Under the pieces are notes generated by a model, which saw only the letters and a list, made by a program, of their open reading frames with translations, was not told where the DNA came from and did not search any database. Position numbers and translations under genes: made by a program. From Ensifer adhaerens (GTDB taxonomy: Bacteria > Pseudomonadota > Alphaproteobacteria > Rhizobiales > Rhizobiaceae), in NCBI RefSeq assembly GCF_002007205.1, contig NZ_LAZS01000014.1:372001-436000 (forward strand): a stretch of DNA of 64,000 bases. Direction: 5' to 3'. Positions 21,215 through 32,447 of the stretch are shown in pieces (the stretch's first letter is position 1; each line of letters begins with the position of its first letter).

Positions 21215-21588
21215 CGCCTTTTGGCCAGGCTCTGCGCGAACTCAGGCGCCGCAAGGGCGTGTCGCAGAAGGAGATGGCAAAGGCGATCGGCGTTTCTGCC
21301 GCCTATCTGTCCGCGCTCGAGCACGGAAAGCGCGGCGCGCCGAGCTTCGATTTCCTCCAGCGCGTCACCGGTTACTTCAACGTCATCTGGGACGAGGCGG
21401 AGGATCTGTTCCGCATTGCCAACGTCTCCTCGCCAAAAACGGTGCTCGACACGTCGGGTCTGACGCCGGAGCACACGGCGTTTGCAAACCGATTGAGCGA
21501 ACAAATTCGCGCTTTGTCTCCGGAGACGATCCGCAAGCTGCAAGATGTTTTGGAAAAAGCCACATTTCCTGATAATGACAGGGGATGA
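21211..21588 (+). CDS. XRE-family transcriptional regulator
   Basis: Short DNA-binding protein of 125 residues with one lambda-Cro-type helix-turn-helix at about residues 5-60 (LRELRRRKGVSQKEMAKAIGVSAAYLSALEHGKRG). The C-terminal half is helical and has no sensor domain that I recognise. It is the last gene of the Tim44-mltA-smr group and sits 135 bases before gyrB. Target genes cannot be told from sequence. Confidence 0.85.
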   Translation: MTPFGQALRELRRRKGVSQKEMAKAIGVSAAYLSALEHGKRGAPSFDFLQRVTGYFNVIWDEAEDLFRIANVSSPKTVLDTSGLTPEHTAFANRLSEQIRALSPETIRKLQDVLEKATFPDNDRG

Positions 21589-21624
21589 ACGCTTGTTTCC
21601 GGCCGCCGCCCGGCGGACCGGGAT

Positions 21625-24159
<2,535 letters not shown>

Positions 24160-24180
24160 TCGAGGCTTTGCAGAGAAAAG

Positions 24181-24228
24181 AAAAATCCCGGCCCTGAGCC
24201 GGGATTTTTGTTGGGAGCCGGGATTTTT
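24181..24228 (+). terminator. gyrB terminator with duplicated right arm
   Basis: Twelve-base perfect stem (AAAAATCCCGGC at 24181-24192, complement at 24198-24209) with a five-base loop and a T run. The right arm plus flank (GAGCCGGGATTTTT) is repeated at 24215-24228, so the left arm can pair with either copy. The A-rich left side would also let it act leftward for the nitroreductase gene, whose stop is at 24238. Confidence 0.85.
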
Positions 24229-24237
24229 ATTGGTGCT

Positions 24238-24834
24238 TCATTCGCCCTTGAACTGGCCCTCGAAGGCGAATTCGCTGACCGGTTTGCGCTGGCTCGGGAT
24301 TTCGCGTGCGCGCAGATCGTCCGGCAGCGTCGCGGGATCGGCGAGCCGGCCGATCGCAATGGCGGCCTCGACCCGATGGTGTTCGGGAACGTTCAGGGCA
24401 TGCATCGCCTTGTCGCGATCGATGCCCGCCATGCCATGGGTGTGCCAACCGGCAAGTGAAGCCTGCAGGGCAAGGCTATACCAGGCAGCGCCCGTGTCGA
24501 AGGCGTGGGTATAGGCGTGCCGCATCTCGCCGTTTTGCGCCTGGTTATGCGTCCTTGAAATCACGATCAGAAGTGCTGCGGCATTCTTCGCCCAGCGCTG
24601 ATTTCCCTCGTCGAGCGTATCGAGCAGCACCGGAAAATGTTCCGTGCCGCGACGGGCATAGACGAACCGCCAGGGCTGGCGATTGCTGGCGGAGGGCGCC
24701 CAGCGGGCGGCTTCGAGGAAGGAAAGCAGCGTCTTTTCCTCGATCTCCTCATCGGTGAAGGCGCGAGGCGACCAGCGCTCGATGAACATGGCATCAATGG
24801 GATGGTCGGCTTTTCTGTTGTCGGTCGCCGTCAT
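24238..24834 (-). CDS. Nitroreductase-family flavoprotein
   Basis: FMN-dependent NAD(P)H oxidoreductase of the nitroreductase family; the physiological substrate is unknown. The ATG at 24834 (MTATDNRKADHPID, AGAGG ahead) gives 198 residues. The FMN-binding N-terminal motif RWSPRAFTDEEI, the AARWAPSASNRQPWRFV block and the AWYSLALQASLAGWHTHGM helix are typical. A longer reading frame upstream is not supported. Divergent from gabD across a 256-base gap. Confidence 0.87.
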   Translation of the reverse strand: MTATDNRKADHPIDAMFIERWSPRAFTDEEIEEKTLLSFLEAARWAPSASNRQPWRFVYARRGTEHFPVLLDTLDEGNQRWAKNAAALLIVISRTHNQAQNGEMRHAYTHAFDTGAAWYSLALQASLAGWHTHGMAGIDRDKAMHALNVPEHHRVEAAIAIGRLADPATLPDDLRAREIPSQRKPVSEFAFEGQFKGE

Positions 24835-25032
24835 GCACAGGCCTCTTCTAATGGTATCGCAAAATCTCCGGAATCCTTTGGGCCGGATCGGCGGCCGCCG
24901 CATGCCCATGGTCCGATTCGTTTCGAACGCTACATGAGGACCGATGTCGATGAAACGGGGTGGGGCCACGGAAACGTGAGCGCCTCTGCCGAGGCCAGAC
25001 AAACGAAAGTTCAGAAACGGCCGCTTGGGTCA

Positions 25033-25062
25033 TTGCTGTTTCCAAGAAAAAAGTTGTATAAG
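25033..25062 (+). promoter_or_regulatory. Candidate gabD promoter
   Basis: TTGCTG (25033-25038) and TATAAG (25057-25062) with an 18-base spacer, 28 bases upstream of the gabD ATG. The rest of the gap back to the nitroreductase gene shows no clear feature. Confidence 0.45.
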
Positions 25063-25090
25063 TTCTGTAGATTTCGAGAGAGGACGGATC

Positions 25091-26545
25091 ATGTCGTTTA
25101 AAGACCCATCACTGTTTCGCCAGGCAGCCCTCGTCGGAGGCGAGTGGATCGAGGCGGACGCGGCAAACGCGATCGAGGTGAACAACCCTGCGACGGGTGA
25201 GATCATCGGCCGGGTGCCGAAGCTTGGCGCCAAGGAAACCAAGGCCGCGATCGAGGCAGCGCGCGTCGCCCAGAAGGGCTGGGCAGCGCGCACGGCCAAG
25301 GACCGCGCCGGTGTGCTTCGCAAGTGGTTCGAGCTGATGATCGAGAACAAGGAGGATCTCGGCCGCATCCTGACGCTGGAGCAAGGCAAGCCGCTGGCCG
25401 AAGCGACCGGCGAAATCGTCTATGGTGCGAGCTTCGTCGAGTGGTTCGCCGAAGAGGCGCGCCGCATCTACGGCGACCTGATCCCCGGCCATCAGCCCGA
25501 CAAGCGCATCCTTGTGATGAAGCAGCCGATCGGCGTCGTCGCGGCGATCACGCCCTGGAACTTCCCGAATGCGATGATCACCCGCAAGGCCGGCCCGGCC
25601 TTCGCGGCCGGCTGCGCCATGGTTCTGAAGCCGGCGGCCCAGACGCCGTTCTCGGCAATCGCCATCGCCATTCTGGCCGAACGCGCCGGCCTGCCGAAGG
25701 GTCTCTTCAGCGTCATCACCGGTTCCGCCCGCGAGATCGGTGCCGAGATGACCTCGAACCCCGTCGTGCGCAAGCTCACCTTCACCGGCTCGACCGAGGT
25801 GGGTGCCGAGCTCTATCGCCAGAGCGCTGCCACCATCAAGAAGCTCGGGCTGGAGCTGGGCGGCAATGCGCCGTTCATCGTCTTCGACGATGCCGACCTC
25901 GATGCCGCGGTCGAAGGCGCGTTGATCGCCAAGTTCCGCAACAATGGCCAGACCTGTGTCTGCGCCAACCGCATCTATGTGCAGGACAAGGTCTATGACG
26001 CCTTCTCCGACAAGCTCGCCAAGGCGGTCGCCAAGCTGAAGATCGGCAATGGCCTCGACGAAGGCGTCATCCTCGGGCCGCTGATCGACAAGGCGGCGCT
26101 GGAGAAGGTGGAAGAGCATATCGCCGATGCGACGTCGAAGGGCGCGCGTGTCATCCAGGGCGGCAAGCGGCATACGCTCGGCGGCACCTTCTACGAGGCG
26201 ACGGTTCTCGCCGATGTTACCCAGGCGATGGCGGTCGCGCGCGAAGAAACCTTCGGGCCGGTGGCGCCGCTCTTCCGCTTCACCGACGAGGCGGACGTGG
26301 TCGAGCAGGCAAACGACACCGAATTCGGCCTTGCCTCCTATTTCTACGCCAAGGACCTCGCCCGGGTGTTCCGTGTCGCCGAAGCGCTGGAATACGGCAT
26401 GGTCGGCGTCAATACCGGCCTGATCTCCACGGCGGAAGCACCGTTCGGCGGCGTCAAGCTTTCCGGTCTCGGCCGCGAGGGCTCTCGCTACGGCATCGAG
26501 GAGTTCACCGAGATCAAATATGTCTGCCTTGGCGGCGTTGCCTGA
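25091..26545 (+). CDS. gabD: NAD(P)-dependent succinate-semialdehyde dehydrogenase
   Basis: Oxidises succinate semialdehyde to succinate in 4-aminobutyrate breakdown; close relatives act on glutarate semialdehyde or 2-oxoglutarate semialdehyde. The product is 484 residues, the GabD length. Catalytic Glu255 (LELGGNAP) and Cys289 (NNGQTCVCANR) are present, with an adjacent second Cys (Cys291) as in redox-regulated GabD. The TPWNFPNAMITRKAGPA stretch is the usual cofactor region. AGAGGA precedes the ATG. It stands alone, with its own promoter; a link to the sugar-acid locus downstream is possible but not shown. Confidence 0.9.
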   Translation: MSFKDPSLFRQAALVGGEWIEADAANAIEVNNPATGEIIGRVPKLGAKETKAAIEAARVAQKGWAARTAKDRAGVLRKWFELMIENKEDLGRILTLEQGKPLAEATGEIVYGASFVEWFAEEARRIYGDLIPGHQPDKRILVMKQPIGVVAAITPWNFPNAMITRKAGPAFAAGCAMVLKPAAQTPFSAIAIAILAERAGLPKGLFSVITGSAREIGAEMTSNPVVRKLTFTGSTEVGAELYRQSAATIKKLGLELGGNAPFIVFDDADLDAAVEGALIAKFRNNGQTCVCANRIYVQDKVYDAFSDKLAKAVAKLKIGNGLDEGVILGPLIDKAALEKVEEHIADATSKGARVIQGGKRHTLGGTFYEATVLADVTQAMAVAREETFGPVAPLFRFTDEADVVEQANDTEFGLASYFYAKDLARVFRVAEALEYGMVGVNTGLISTAEAPFGGVKLSGLGREGSRYGIEEFTEIKYVCLGGVA

Positions 26546-26677
26546 AACAGGCGGAATTCCAGACTAGACCAAACCGGCCATTGCTTTGGCCGGTTTTCTT
26601 TTGCCGGCAAGTCGGTAGTCTTCGCGGTCGAATCTATTGATGGCGTGAGGTTTGCCCCCCGCGATCCATTTCCCCGC

Positions 26678-26766
26678 ATGTGGGAGAGGGAATTTTCGGT
26701 CGGCGCGGCATCGTCCTTCTCCCCATTTTGCGGGGAGAAGGTTCCGGCAGGCGGATGAGGGGCGAG
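26678..26766. repeat. RIME-like intergenic repeat
   Basis: The segment carries the hairpin CCTTCTCCCC (26715-26724) with its complement (26732-26741), followed by CCGGCAGGCGGATGAGGGGC. This pairing of a C/T-rich palindrome with the GGATGAGG tail is characteristic of the Rhizobium-specific intergenic mosaic elements spread through Rhizobiaceae genomes. It occupies most of the gap between gabD and the aldolase gene and could also form a hairpin in RNA. Confidence 0.7.
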
Positions 26767-26788
26767 ACCGTGGTTAAGGAGAATAGGC

Positions 26789-27595
26789 ATGCCGGCACCG
26801 AAGAATCCCTTTAAAGCGGCTATCCGCGAAAACCGCTTCCAGCTTGGGCTCTGGGTGGCGCTTGCCAGTCCCTATGCGGCCGAAGTGGTGTCCGGCAGCG
26901 GCTATGACTGGCTGCTGATCGACGGCGAACACGCGCCGAACGACATTCCTTTGCTGTCGGCGCAGTTTCGCGCCGTCTCGGCATCGGCCAGCCACCCGAT
27001 GGTTCGGCTGCCAGTCGGCGATACCGTGCTGATCAAGCAGATCCTCGATACCGGCGTGCAGACCCTCTTGATCCCGATGGTCGAGAGCCTGGCGCAGGCG
27101 CAGCAGCTGGTGCGCGCCACCCGCTATCCGCCGCATGGTATTCGCGGCGTCGGCGCCGCCCTCGGTAGGGCTTCTCAGTTCGGCCGTATCGGCGATTATC
27201 TGCAGACCGCCGGCGACGAAATCTGCCTGATCCTGCAGATCGAAAGCCGGGCGGGTCTCGCCGCGATCGATGAGATTGCAGCACTCGATGGCGTCGACGG
27301 CCTGTTCATCGGCCCCTCCGATCTCGCGGCCGACATGGGCTATCTCGGAAAGCCGGGCCACCCGGAGGTGCGTGCGGCGATCGCCGACGCATTCGAGCGC
27401 ATCAAGAAAGCCGGCAAGGCGCGCGGCATCATGACGCTCGATCTCGAGCAGGCGCGCGACTATCGCGAGATGGGCTCTGATTTCATGGCGATTGGCACGG
27501 ATGTTACCTCGCTCGTGCGTGCGACGACGGCGCTGAGGCAGGAATTTCTCGGCGAGACTGCTGCGGCTCCGAAAAAACAGGAATCCGGCTACTGA
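26789..27595 (+). CDS. HpcH/HpaI-family class II pyruvate aldolase
   Basis: Metal-dependent aldolase that splits 2-keto-3-deoxy sugar acids or hydroxy-oxoheptanedioate into pyruvate and an aldehyde. The 268-residue product has the catalytic His48 in IDGEHAPND, pyruvate-binding Arg73 (VRLP) and metal ligands Glu152 (QIESRAG) and Asp178 (GPSDLAA). The family includes HpaI, GarL, RhmA and 2-keto-3-deoxygluconate-type aldolases, which sequence alone cannot split. The neighbourhood (UxaB- and UxaA-like enzymes) favours a 2-keto-3-deoxy sugar acid over an aromatic-pathway substrate. Its stop overlaps the end of the convergent uxaB-like gene by seven bases. Confidence 0.85.
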   Translation: MPAPKNPFKAAIRENRFQLGLWVALASPYAAEVVSGSGYDWLLIDGEHAPNDIPLLSAQFRAVSASASHPMVRLPVGDTVLIKQILDTGVQTLLIPMVESLAQAQQLVRATRYPPHGIRGVGAALGRASQFGRIGDYLQTAGDEICLILQIESRAGLAAIDEIAALDGVDGLFIGPSDLAADMGYLGKPGHPEVRAAIADAFERIKKAGKARGIMTLDLEQARDYREMGSDFMAIGTDVTSLVRATTALRQEFLGETAAAPKKQESGY

Positions 27596-28677
27596 TCGCA
27601 GATCGCCGTGAGCTCGGGCATCGCCACGTTCGGGCTCCAGCGCCGGAAATCGCCGATGCGACGCTCGATTTTTTCGCGGTGGTGGTTGGCGATATCGCCT
27701 AGGCGGTGGTCGAGGAATGGGTTTCTGAAGCGCTCCAGCGTCGCGGCCACATAGTCTACCGCTTCAGTTTCCAGGCCTTTCGCAGCGAAGGCCGGGATCA
27801 CCTCCGACCGATAGATGCGGTCGAGGCGCGCTGAGAGGTCGGCATCGGCCAGGATTTCCCGAACGGTCTCGTTCGCATCGCGGCCCGCCTTGAGCCAGAG
27901 TTCGGCCAGCACCGTGTGACCGAGATTGAGGATGTGAAGCTTTAGTTTCTCGTAAGGCGCCAGCTCATCAACCAGTTTCACGCAGGGATGGATGCACGGC
28001 AGCCGCAAGCCGGGCTGATTTTCGATCGCCCAGAGCGCATAGGGTTCGGCAATCGCACCGGCAGGTTCCAGCGGCTCGGAGACGATGCGGTCGACGAGCG
28101 TGTTTGCCCAGACGACACTCTTGTTCAGCCAGTCGGCAAAGGCGCTGTCTTTTACCCGTTCTGCCGCGAGCCCCAGCATCACCGCCTTCAGCACATCGCC
28201 ATTGCGCGACACAAGCTCGCAGGGAAGGATCGTCAGGGGACGCCCGCCGGCGTCGAAGCGTGCCTGCAGCAGCAGGAGCAGCTTGCCCGGAAAAGAACGG
28301 GGAATGTCCGTTATCCGATCGTCGTTGCCGACTTGGTAGCCCGTGTCACCGGTGTTGGAGATCAGGACCTCGGCCTCCTCGGCAACAATCTCACGGACGG
28401 CGCTCCAGCTTTCGGCGGTCAAAAGTGCCCGCGCCACGCTGGTCACCCGCTGGATTGTGTCGATCCGCTCTCCGCCTTGGATGCCCCGGACGATAACGGG
28501 AAAGCCATCGGGGCGGGCAAGCGCCGCCAGGCGTCCGGACCGTTCGCTCGACCCTGTCGTTTGCACGATCGTGATCGGTCCTAAAGCCTCTCCTTTTGTC
28601 AGCGCCTCACTGACGAAGAGATCGGCATGCGCCTGCAGAAAGCGGCTCGTTCCGAATTGCACGATCGGCGTCGGCAT
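27589..28677 (-). CDS. uxaB: Tagaturonate/fructuronate reductase-like (mannitol dehydrogenase family)
   Basis: NAD-dependent reductase of the long-chain mannitol dehydrogenase family; UxaB members convert tagaturonate to altronate. The ATG at 28677 (MPTPIVQFGTSRFLQAHAD, GGAG ahead) gives 362 residues, shorter than E. coli UxaB (about 480). The N-terminal QFGTSRFLQAH replaces the usual cofactor loop, and the catalytic KLKLHILNLGH stretch with Lys, Asn and His is present. It is 20 bases downstream of the GntR gene and in the same operon. Mannitol or altronate-type substrates both fit the family; the adjacent UxaA-like dehydratase favours altronate. Confidence 0.75.
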   Translation of the reverse strand: MPTPIVQFGTSRFLQAHADLFVSEALTKGEALGPITIVQTTGSSERSGRLAALARPDGFPVIVRGIQGGERIDTIQRVTSVARALLTAESWSAVREIVAEEAEVLISNTGDTGYQVGNDDRITDIPRSFPGKLLLLLQARFDAGGRPLTILPCELVSRNGDVLKAVMLGLAAERVKDSAFADWLNKSVVWANTLVDRIVSEPLEPAGAIAEPYALWAIENQPGLRLPCIHPCVKLVDELAPYEKLKLHILNLGHTVLAELWLKAGRDANETVREILADADLSARLDRIYRSEVIPAFAAKGLETEAVDYVAATLERFRNPFLDHRLGDIANHHREKIERRIGDFRRWSPNVAMPELTAICDQ

Positions 28678-28697
28678 GTATTGGCTCCGATAGCTGG

Positions 28698-29576
28698 CTA
28701 TGGAATGGATTGAAGTAAAGTTTCGCGCGCGGACTGGAGATGTCGCCGGCATGCCTGTTCGGCCTTTCCCGGGTCGTGAGAGCGCAGCGCCTCGATATAG
28801 GCGAGATGCTCCTCCAGCGCGCGGGCGTTACGCTCACGGGCATTCGTCTTGTTCCACTGGTAGTGATAGTGGAAGACGATCGCGATGATGTCGTAGAAAT
28901 CGACGATGAAGCGGTTGCTGGACGCCTTGTGCACCAGCAGGTGGAACTTCTCGTCGAGTTCGGAGAATTCCCGGTAGCGGCTGTCGATATCAGCCAGAAT
29001 CTCCCGGTGCAGCGCTTCGATTTGGGTCAACTCGGCCCAGGCCGAGTGGTCGTCGGGCAGCGACACGAAGCGCGCGGCCGAGCGCAGCTCGAACATCTCG
29101 CGCACTTCCGTCAGCTCGAGAGCGAATTCCCGGGTGAAGCCTTTGAGGATCCAGTGGCTGTTCGGCCGCTTCTCGATCAGGCCGAAGCGGCTGAAGCGGA
29201 TGAGAAACTCGCGCACGCTGGTGGTGCCGGTGCCGATCTCGCGGGCAAGTTCCAGTTCGTTGATCTGCATGCCCGGTTCGGCGCCGCCGGCGAGAATCCG
29301 GCGCATGAAGCTGCGCTCGATGATCTCGGCGAGCGAATCCGTCTCTTCCGTCGGAAAATAATCGTCGGGCCGGGGCTGGCGCAGCACGCTCTTCTTGCGT
29401 TTGTCCCAGGCGATCAGCTGCAGCTCCTCGAAGCGGCTGAGGATTGCCCGCACCGTCGTTCGGCTGACGCCGAGCATCTGGCCGAGCTCCGGCTCGGAGG
29501 GCAGCGAAGATGTGTCCGCCAGCAGTTTCAGGCAGCGGTTATAGGCATCCTTGAAGACGGTGTTCTGTTTTGCCAT
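28698..29576 (-). CDS. GntR-family regulator with two winged-helix domains and FCD domain
   Basis: Ligand-responsive regulator, likely repressor, of the surrounding catabolic genes. The 292-residue product has two GntR-type helix-turn-helix segments: residues about 26-55 (LPSEPELGQMLGVSRTTVRA) and about 100-134 (EPGMQINELELAREIGTGTT). The second leads into an FCD ligand domain (about 152-290) with the metal-site pattern of Asp and His residues (ELDEKFHLLVH, HYHYQW, LEEHLAYI). Ordinary GntR/FadR proteins have a single HTH. It is divergent from uxaA, with an inverted repeat between the genes. Confidence 0.85.
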   Translation of the reverse strand: MAKQNTVFKDAYNRCLKLLADTSSLPSEPELGQMLGVSRTTVRAILSRFEELQLIAWDKRKKSVLRQPRPDDYFPTEETDSLAEIIERSFMRRILAGGAEPGMQINELELAREIGTGTTSVREFLIRFSRFGLIEKRPNSHWILKGFTREFALELTEVREMFELRSAARFVSLPDDHSAWAELTQIEALHREILADIDSRYREFSELDEKFHLLVHKASSNRFIVDFYDIIAIVFHYHYQWNKTNARERNARALEEHLAYIEALRSHDPGKAEQACRRHLQSARETLLQSIP

Positions 29577-29725
29577 GGGCGACGTCCGGCCGATCGAGAA
29601 ATCTGTGCGTTTATCAGCGACGCTCCTCTATCGCGGCGATCCGGTTTTGTCTGCGTCTGTCGTCGACATCTGTTCCTCCCGTTTGCCCGGTCGTCAGCTC
29701 GGCGGTCTCACCGACGCTTTCCGCT

Positions 29726-29772
29726 ATAATACCCATTGACGGAAATCTGTCTATTGTAGATAAAAGACAGAT
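29726..29772. promoter_or_regulatory. Divergent gntR-uxaA promoters with candidate operator
   Basis: A perfect 8-bp inverted repeat ATCTGTCT (29745-29752) / AGACAGAT (29765-29772) with a 12-base spacer. Leftward, TAGACA (29753-29748) and TATTAT (29731-29726) with a 16-base spacer would drive the GntR gene, with the left arm over its -35. Rightward, TTGACG (29736-29741) and GATAAA (29759-29764), spacer 17, would drive uxaA, with the right arm touching its -10. The placement suits a repressor acting on both. The string GATAAAAGACAGAT here resembles one ahead of the transporter genes. Confidence 0.5.
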
Positions 29773-29798
29773 GCCCGTAACGAACAAGGAGAAGATCG

Positions 29799-31304
29799 GT
29801 GTCTGCGCCGTCCACCATCCTGCTTTCACCGGAGGACAACGTCGTCGTGGCGACCCTGGCGATCGCCGCCGGTGAGGCTTTGCCAAATGGCGCCCGCGCG
29901 GCGGCGAAGGTGGATGCGGGACACAAGATCGCGATCCGCGCGATCCACGCCGGCGAACCGGTGGTCAAATACGCCCAGGCAATCGGCCGCGCGACCGTGG
30001 ATATCGCGCCGGGCGACCACGTGCATTCCCATAATCTTGCTTTTGATCGGGACCGGCTCGCGATCGGCCCGCAAGGAACGCCGCAGGCGGCAAGCGCCGC
30101 TGACAGGGCGCGCACCTTCATGGGCTATCGCCGTGGCGACGGGCGTGCGGCGACGCGAAACTACATCGGCATCGTCGCCAGCGTGAATTGTTCCACCACC
30201 GTCTGTCGCGCCATTGCCGAGGAGGCGAACCGGCGCATCCTGCCGAAATACGAAGGCATCGATGGCTTCGTGCCGATCGTGCACGACCAGGGTTGTGGCA
30301 TGTCGTCGACCGGCGACGGCATGGCCAGCCTGCACCGCACGCTCGCCGGCTACGCCCGCCACGTCAATTTCGGTGGCGTGCTGATGGTGGGGCTCGGCTG
30401 CGAGGTCAACCAGTTGACGCTTTACGGCCAGAGCGGCGCCGGCGCCGAGAAACGCCATTTCAACATTCAGGAGGCCGGCGGCTCGCGTCGCTCCGTGGAA
30501 AAGGCACTCGGCATTCTCGAGGAAATCGCGGCCGAGGTCGGAAGAGAGCGCCGTATCCCCATTCCGGTCAGCGAGATCATCGTTGGCCTGCAATGCGGAG
30601 GATCGGACGGGCTTTCGGGCATCACCGCCAATCCGGCGCTGGGTGCTGCCGTCGATATCCTTGCCGCGGTCGGCGGCACGGCGATCCTCTCGGAGACCTC
30701 GGAGATCTATGGTGCCGAGCACCTACTGCGCAGTCGGGCGGTCAATGAAGCGGTGGCGGTGAAGCTCGATGGCCTGATTTCCTGGTGGGAGGACTATGTG
30801 GCGCTGCATGGCGCCTCGCTCGACAACAATCCTTCGCCGGGCAACAAACGCGGTGGCCTGACGACCATTCTCGAAAAATCGCTCGGTGCCGTCGCCAAGG
30901 GTGGCCGCTCGCCACTGACTGCCGTCTATCGTTACGCCGAGCGCATCACCGAGCACGGGCTCGTCTTCATGGATACGCCCGGCTACGACCCGGTATCGGC
31001 CACTGGCCAGGTTGCCGGCGGCGCCAACGTGATTGCTTTTACCACCGGCCGCGGCAGCTGTTTCGGCTGTCGGCCCGCGCCGTCGATCAAGCTCACCAGC
31101 AACACGGCGCTGTTCAGGGCGATGGAAGAGGACATGGATATCGATTGCGGCGTGATTGCTTCGGGGGAGGCGACGATTGCCGGGCTCGGTCGCGAGATCT
31201 TCGACCTGATCGTCGAGACCGCCTCTGGCCGCAAGACCAAGAGCGAGATCTTTGGTTACGGCGATAATGAGTTCGTGCCCTGGCATCTGGGCGCAACGCT
31301 CTAA
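29799..31304 (+). CDS. uxaA: UxaA-family altronate dehydratase
   Basis: Iron-dependent dehydratase that converts D-altronate to 2-keto-3-deoxy-D-gluconate; galactarate dehydratase GarD is in the same family. The 501-residue product starts at GTG with AAGGAG ahead. It has the N-terminal SAF domain (about residues 8-80) and the large UxaA domain with conserved Cys residues in SVNCSTTVC, DQGCGM, GLGCEVNQ, LQCGGSDG and GSCFGCRPAPSIK. Full length, no break. First gene of the rightward catabolic and transport group; the aldo/keto reductase gene follows after 39 bases. Confidence 0.87.
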   Translation: MSAPSTILLSPEDNVVVATLAIAAGEALPNGARAAAKVDAGHKIAIRAIHAGEPVVKYAQAIGRATVDIAPGDHVHSHNLAFDRDRLAIGPQGTPQAASAADRARTFMGYRRGDGRAATRNYIGIVASVNCSTTVCRAIAEEANRRILPKYEGIDGFVPIVHDQGCGMSSTGDGMASLHRTLAGYARHVNFGGVLMVGLGCEVNQLTLYGQSGAGAEKRHFNIQEAGGSRRSVEKALGILEEIAAEVGRERRIPIPVSEIIVGLQCGGSDGLSGITANPALGAAVDILAAVGGTAILSETSEIYGAEHLLRSRAVNEAVAVKLDGLISWWEDYVALHGASLDNNPSPGNKRGGLTTILEKSLGAVAKGGRSPLTAVYRYAERITEHGLVFMDTPGYDPVSATGQVAGGANVIAFTTGRGSCFGCRPAPSIKLTSNTALFRAMEEDMDIDCGVIASGEATIAGLGREIFDLIVETASGRKTKSEIFGYGDNEFVPWHLGATL

Positions 31305-31343
31305 ATACGCAACGACTGGCATCCTTGGAGGAGGAGACGGGGA

Positions 31344-32363
31344 ATGCAGACGAGACGGATCGGTCGAACCGAGCTATCGGTAACCGAGTTTAGCTTTGGC
31401 GCCGCCGGCCTTGGCGGGCTCTATCGCGAGTGTACCCATGACGCGGCCATCGCGACGCTGGAGGCGGCCTGGCAGTCGGGCATGCGCTACTTCGACGTGG
31501 CCCCCTATTACGGCCTCGGCCTGGCCGAGCGTCGCGTCGGCGACTTCCTGCGCGAGAAACCGCGTGATCAGTTCGTGCTCTCCACCAAGGTCGGCCGTCT
31601 CCTGCATCCGGTGCCGGAAGACAGGGTGCCGGACTATTCCTATGTGAAGCCGCTCAATTTCGACGTCACCTACGACTATAGCTATGACGGCATCATGCGT
31701 TCCGTCGAGTTCAGCTACGCCCGGCTGGGGCTCAACCGCATCGATATCCTCTATGTGCACGATATCGGCGTCTACACACACGGTGCCGCGCGCAATGCAG
31801 CCTACCTGCGGCAATTGCTGGAGGGCGGTCTCAAGGCGCTGGAGGATCTGAAATCCTCTGGAACGATCGCCGCCTATGGTCTCGGCGTCAACGAAGTGCC
31901 GGTCTGTCTCGACGTCCTGCGTCGAGCCGATCTCGATTGCATCCTGCTGGCCGGTCGCTACACGCTGCTTGATCGATCCGCCGTCGCCGAGTTGTTGCCG
32001 CTTTGCGAGAAAAAGGGGACCTCTCTTGTCGTTGGCGGTGTCTTCAATTCGGGCATCCTGGCGACGGGACCGATCGAAGGCGCGCATTTCGACTACATGC
32101 CGGCAACGGAGGATATCCGGCAAAAGGTCGGCGCCATGGACGCGGTCGCCCGCGGCATGAACGTGCCGCTTGCCGCACCCGCCATGCAGTTTCCACTCGC
32201 CAGTCCGCAGGTCGCCTCGGTGCTGCTCGGCACGGCCAAGCCGCAGAGCCTGGTGCGTAATATGGCGCTCGTCGATCGACGGTTTTCCGCCGCCGACTTT
32301 GCCGCCTTCGAGCCGTTTACGCTTGTCGCGCCGGAGCTCGGCGACGAGCCGGTTCGGGTTTAA
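31344..32363 (+). CDS. Aldo/keto reductase, L-fucose/L-galactose dehydrogenase-like
   Basis: NAD(P)-dependent sugar dehydrogenase of the aldo/keto reductase superfamily. The 339-residue product carries the tetrad Asp51, Tyr56 (FDVAPYYG), Lys82 (LSTKVGR) and His139 (LYVHDIG). The pattern GGLYRE plus PYYGLGLAERRVGDFL and RPVPEDRVPDYSY-like segments is that of aldose 1-dehydrogenases acting on L-fucose, L-galactose or D-arabinose, and of pyridoxal 4-dehydrogenases, which are close relatives. Context (sugar transporter, sugar-acid enzymes) supports an aldose, giving an aldonolactone. Confidence 0.8.
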   Translation: MQTRRIGRTELSVTEFSFGAAGLGGLYRECTHDAAIATLEAAWQSGMRYFDVAPYYGLGLAERRVGDFLREKPRDQFVLSTKVGRLLHPVPEDRVPDYSYVKPLNFDVTYDYSYDGIMRSVEFSYARLGLNRIDILYVHDIGVYTHGAARNAAYLRQLLEGGLKALEDLKSSGTIAAYGLGVNEVPVCLDVLRRADLDCILLAGRYTLLDRSAVAELLPLCEKKGTSLVVGGVFNSGILATGPIEGAHFDYMPATEDIRQKVGAMDAVARGMNVPLAAPAMQFPLASPQVASVLLGTAKPQSLVRNMALVDRRFSAADFAAFEPFTLVAPELGDEPVRV

Positions 32364-32447
32364 CGGACGGCACTAAAGCGCCGTCTGAAATGCTGTTCCG
32401 GCAGCTTGCCAAGCCGGCATTGTCGTATTAGCATTCCAATATGTTTT

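Noticed and set aside
25091-26545. Assigning gabD to the sugar-acid pathway as 2-oxoglutarate semialdehyde dehydrogenase
   Set aside because: Its size and active-site context fit GabD, it has its own promoter, and a repeat separates it from the locus; no shared motif was found upstream.
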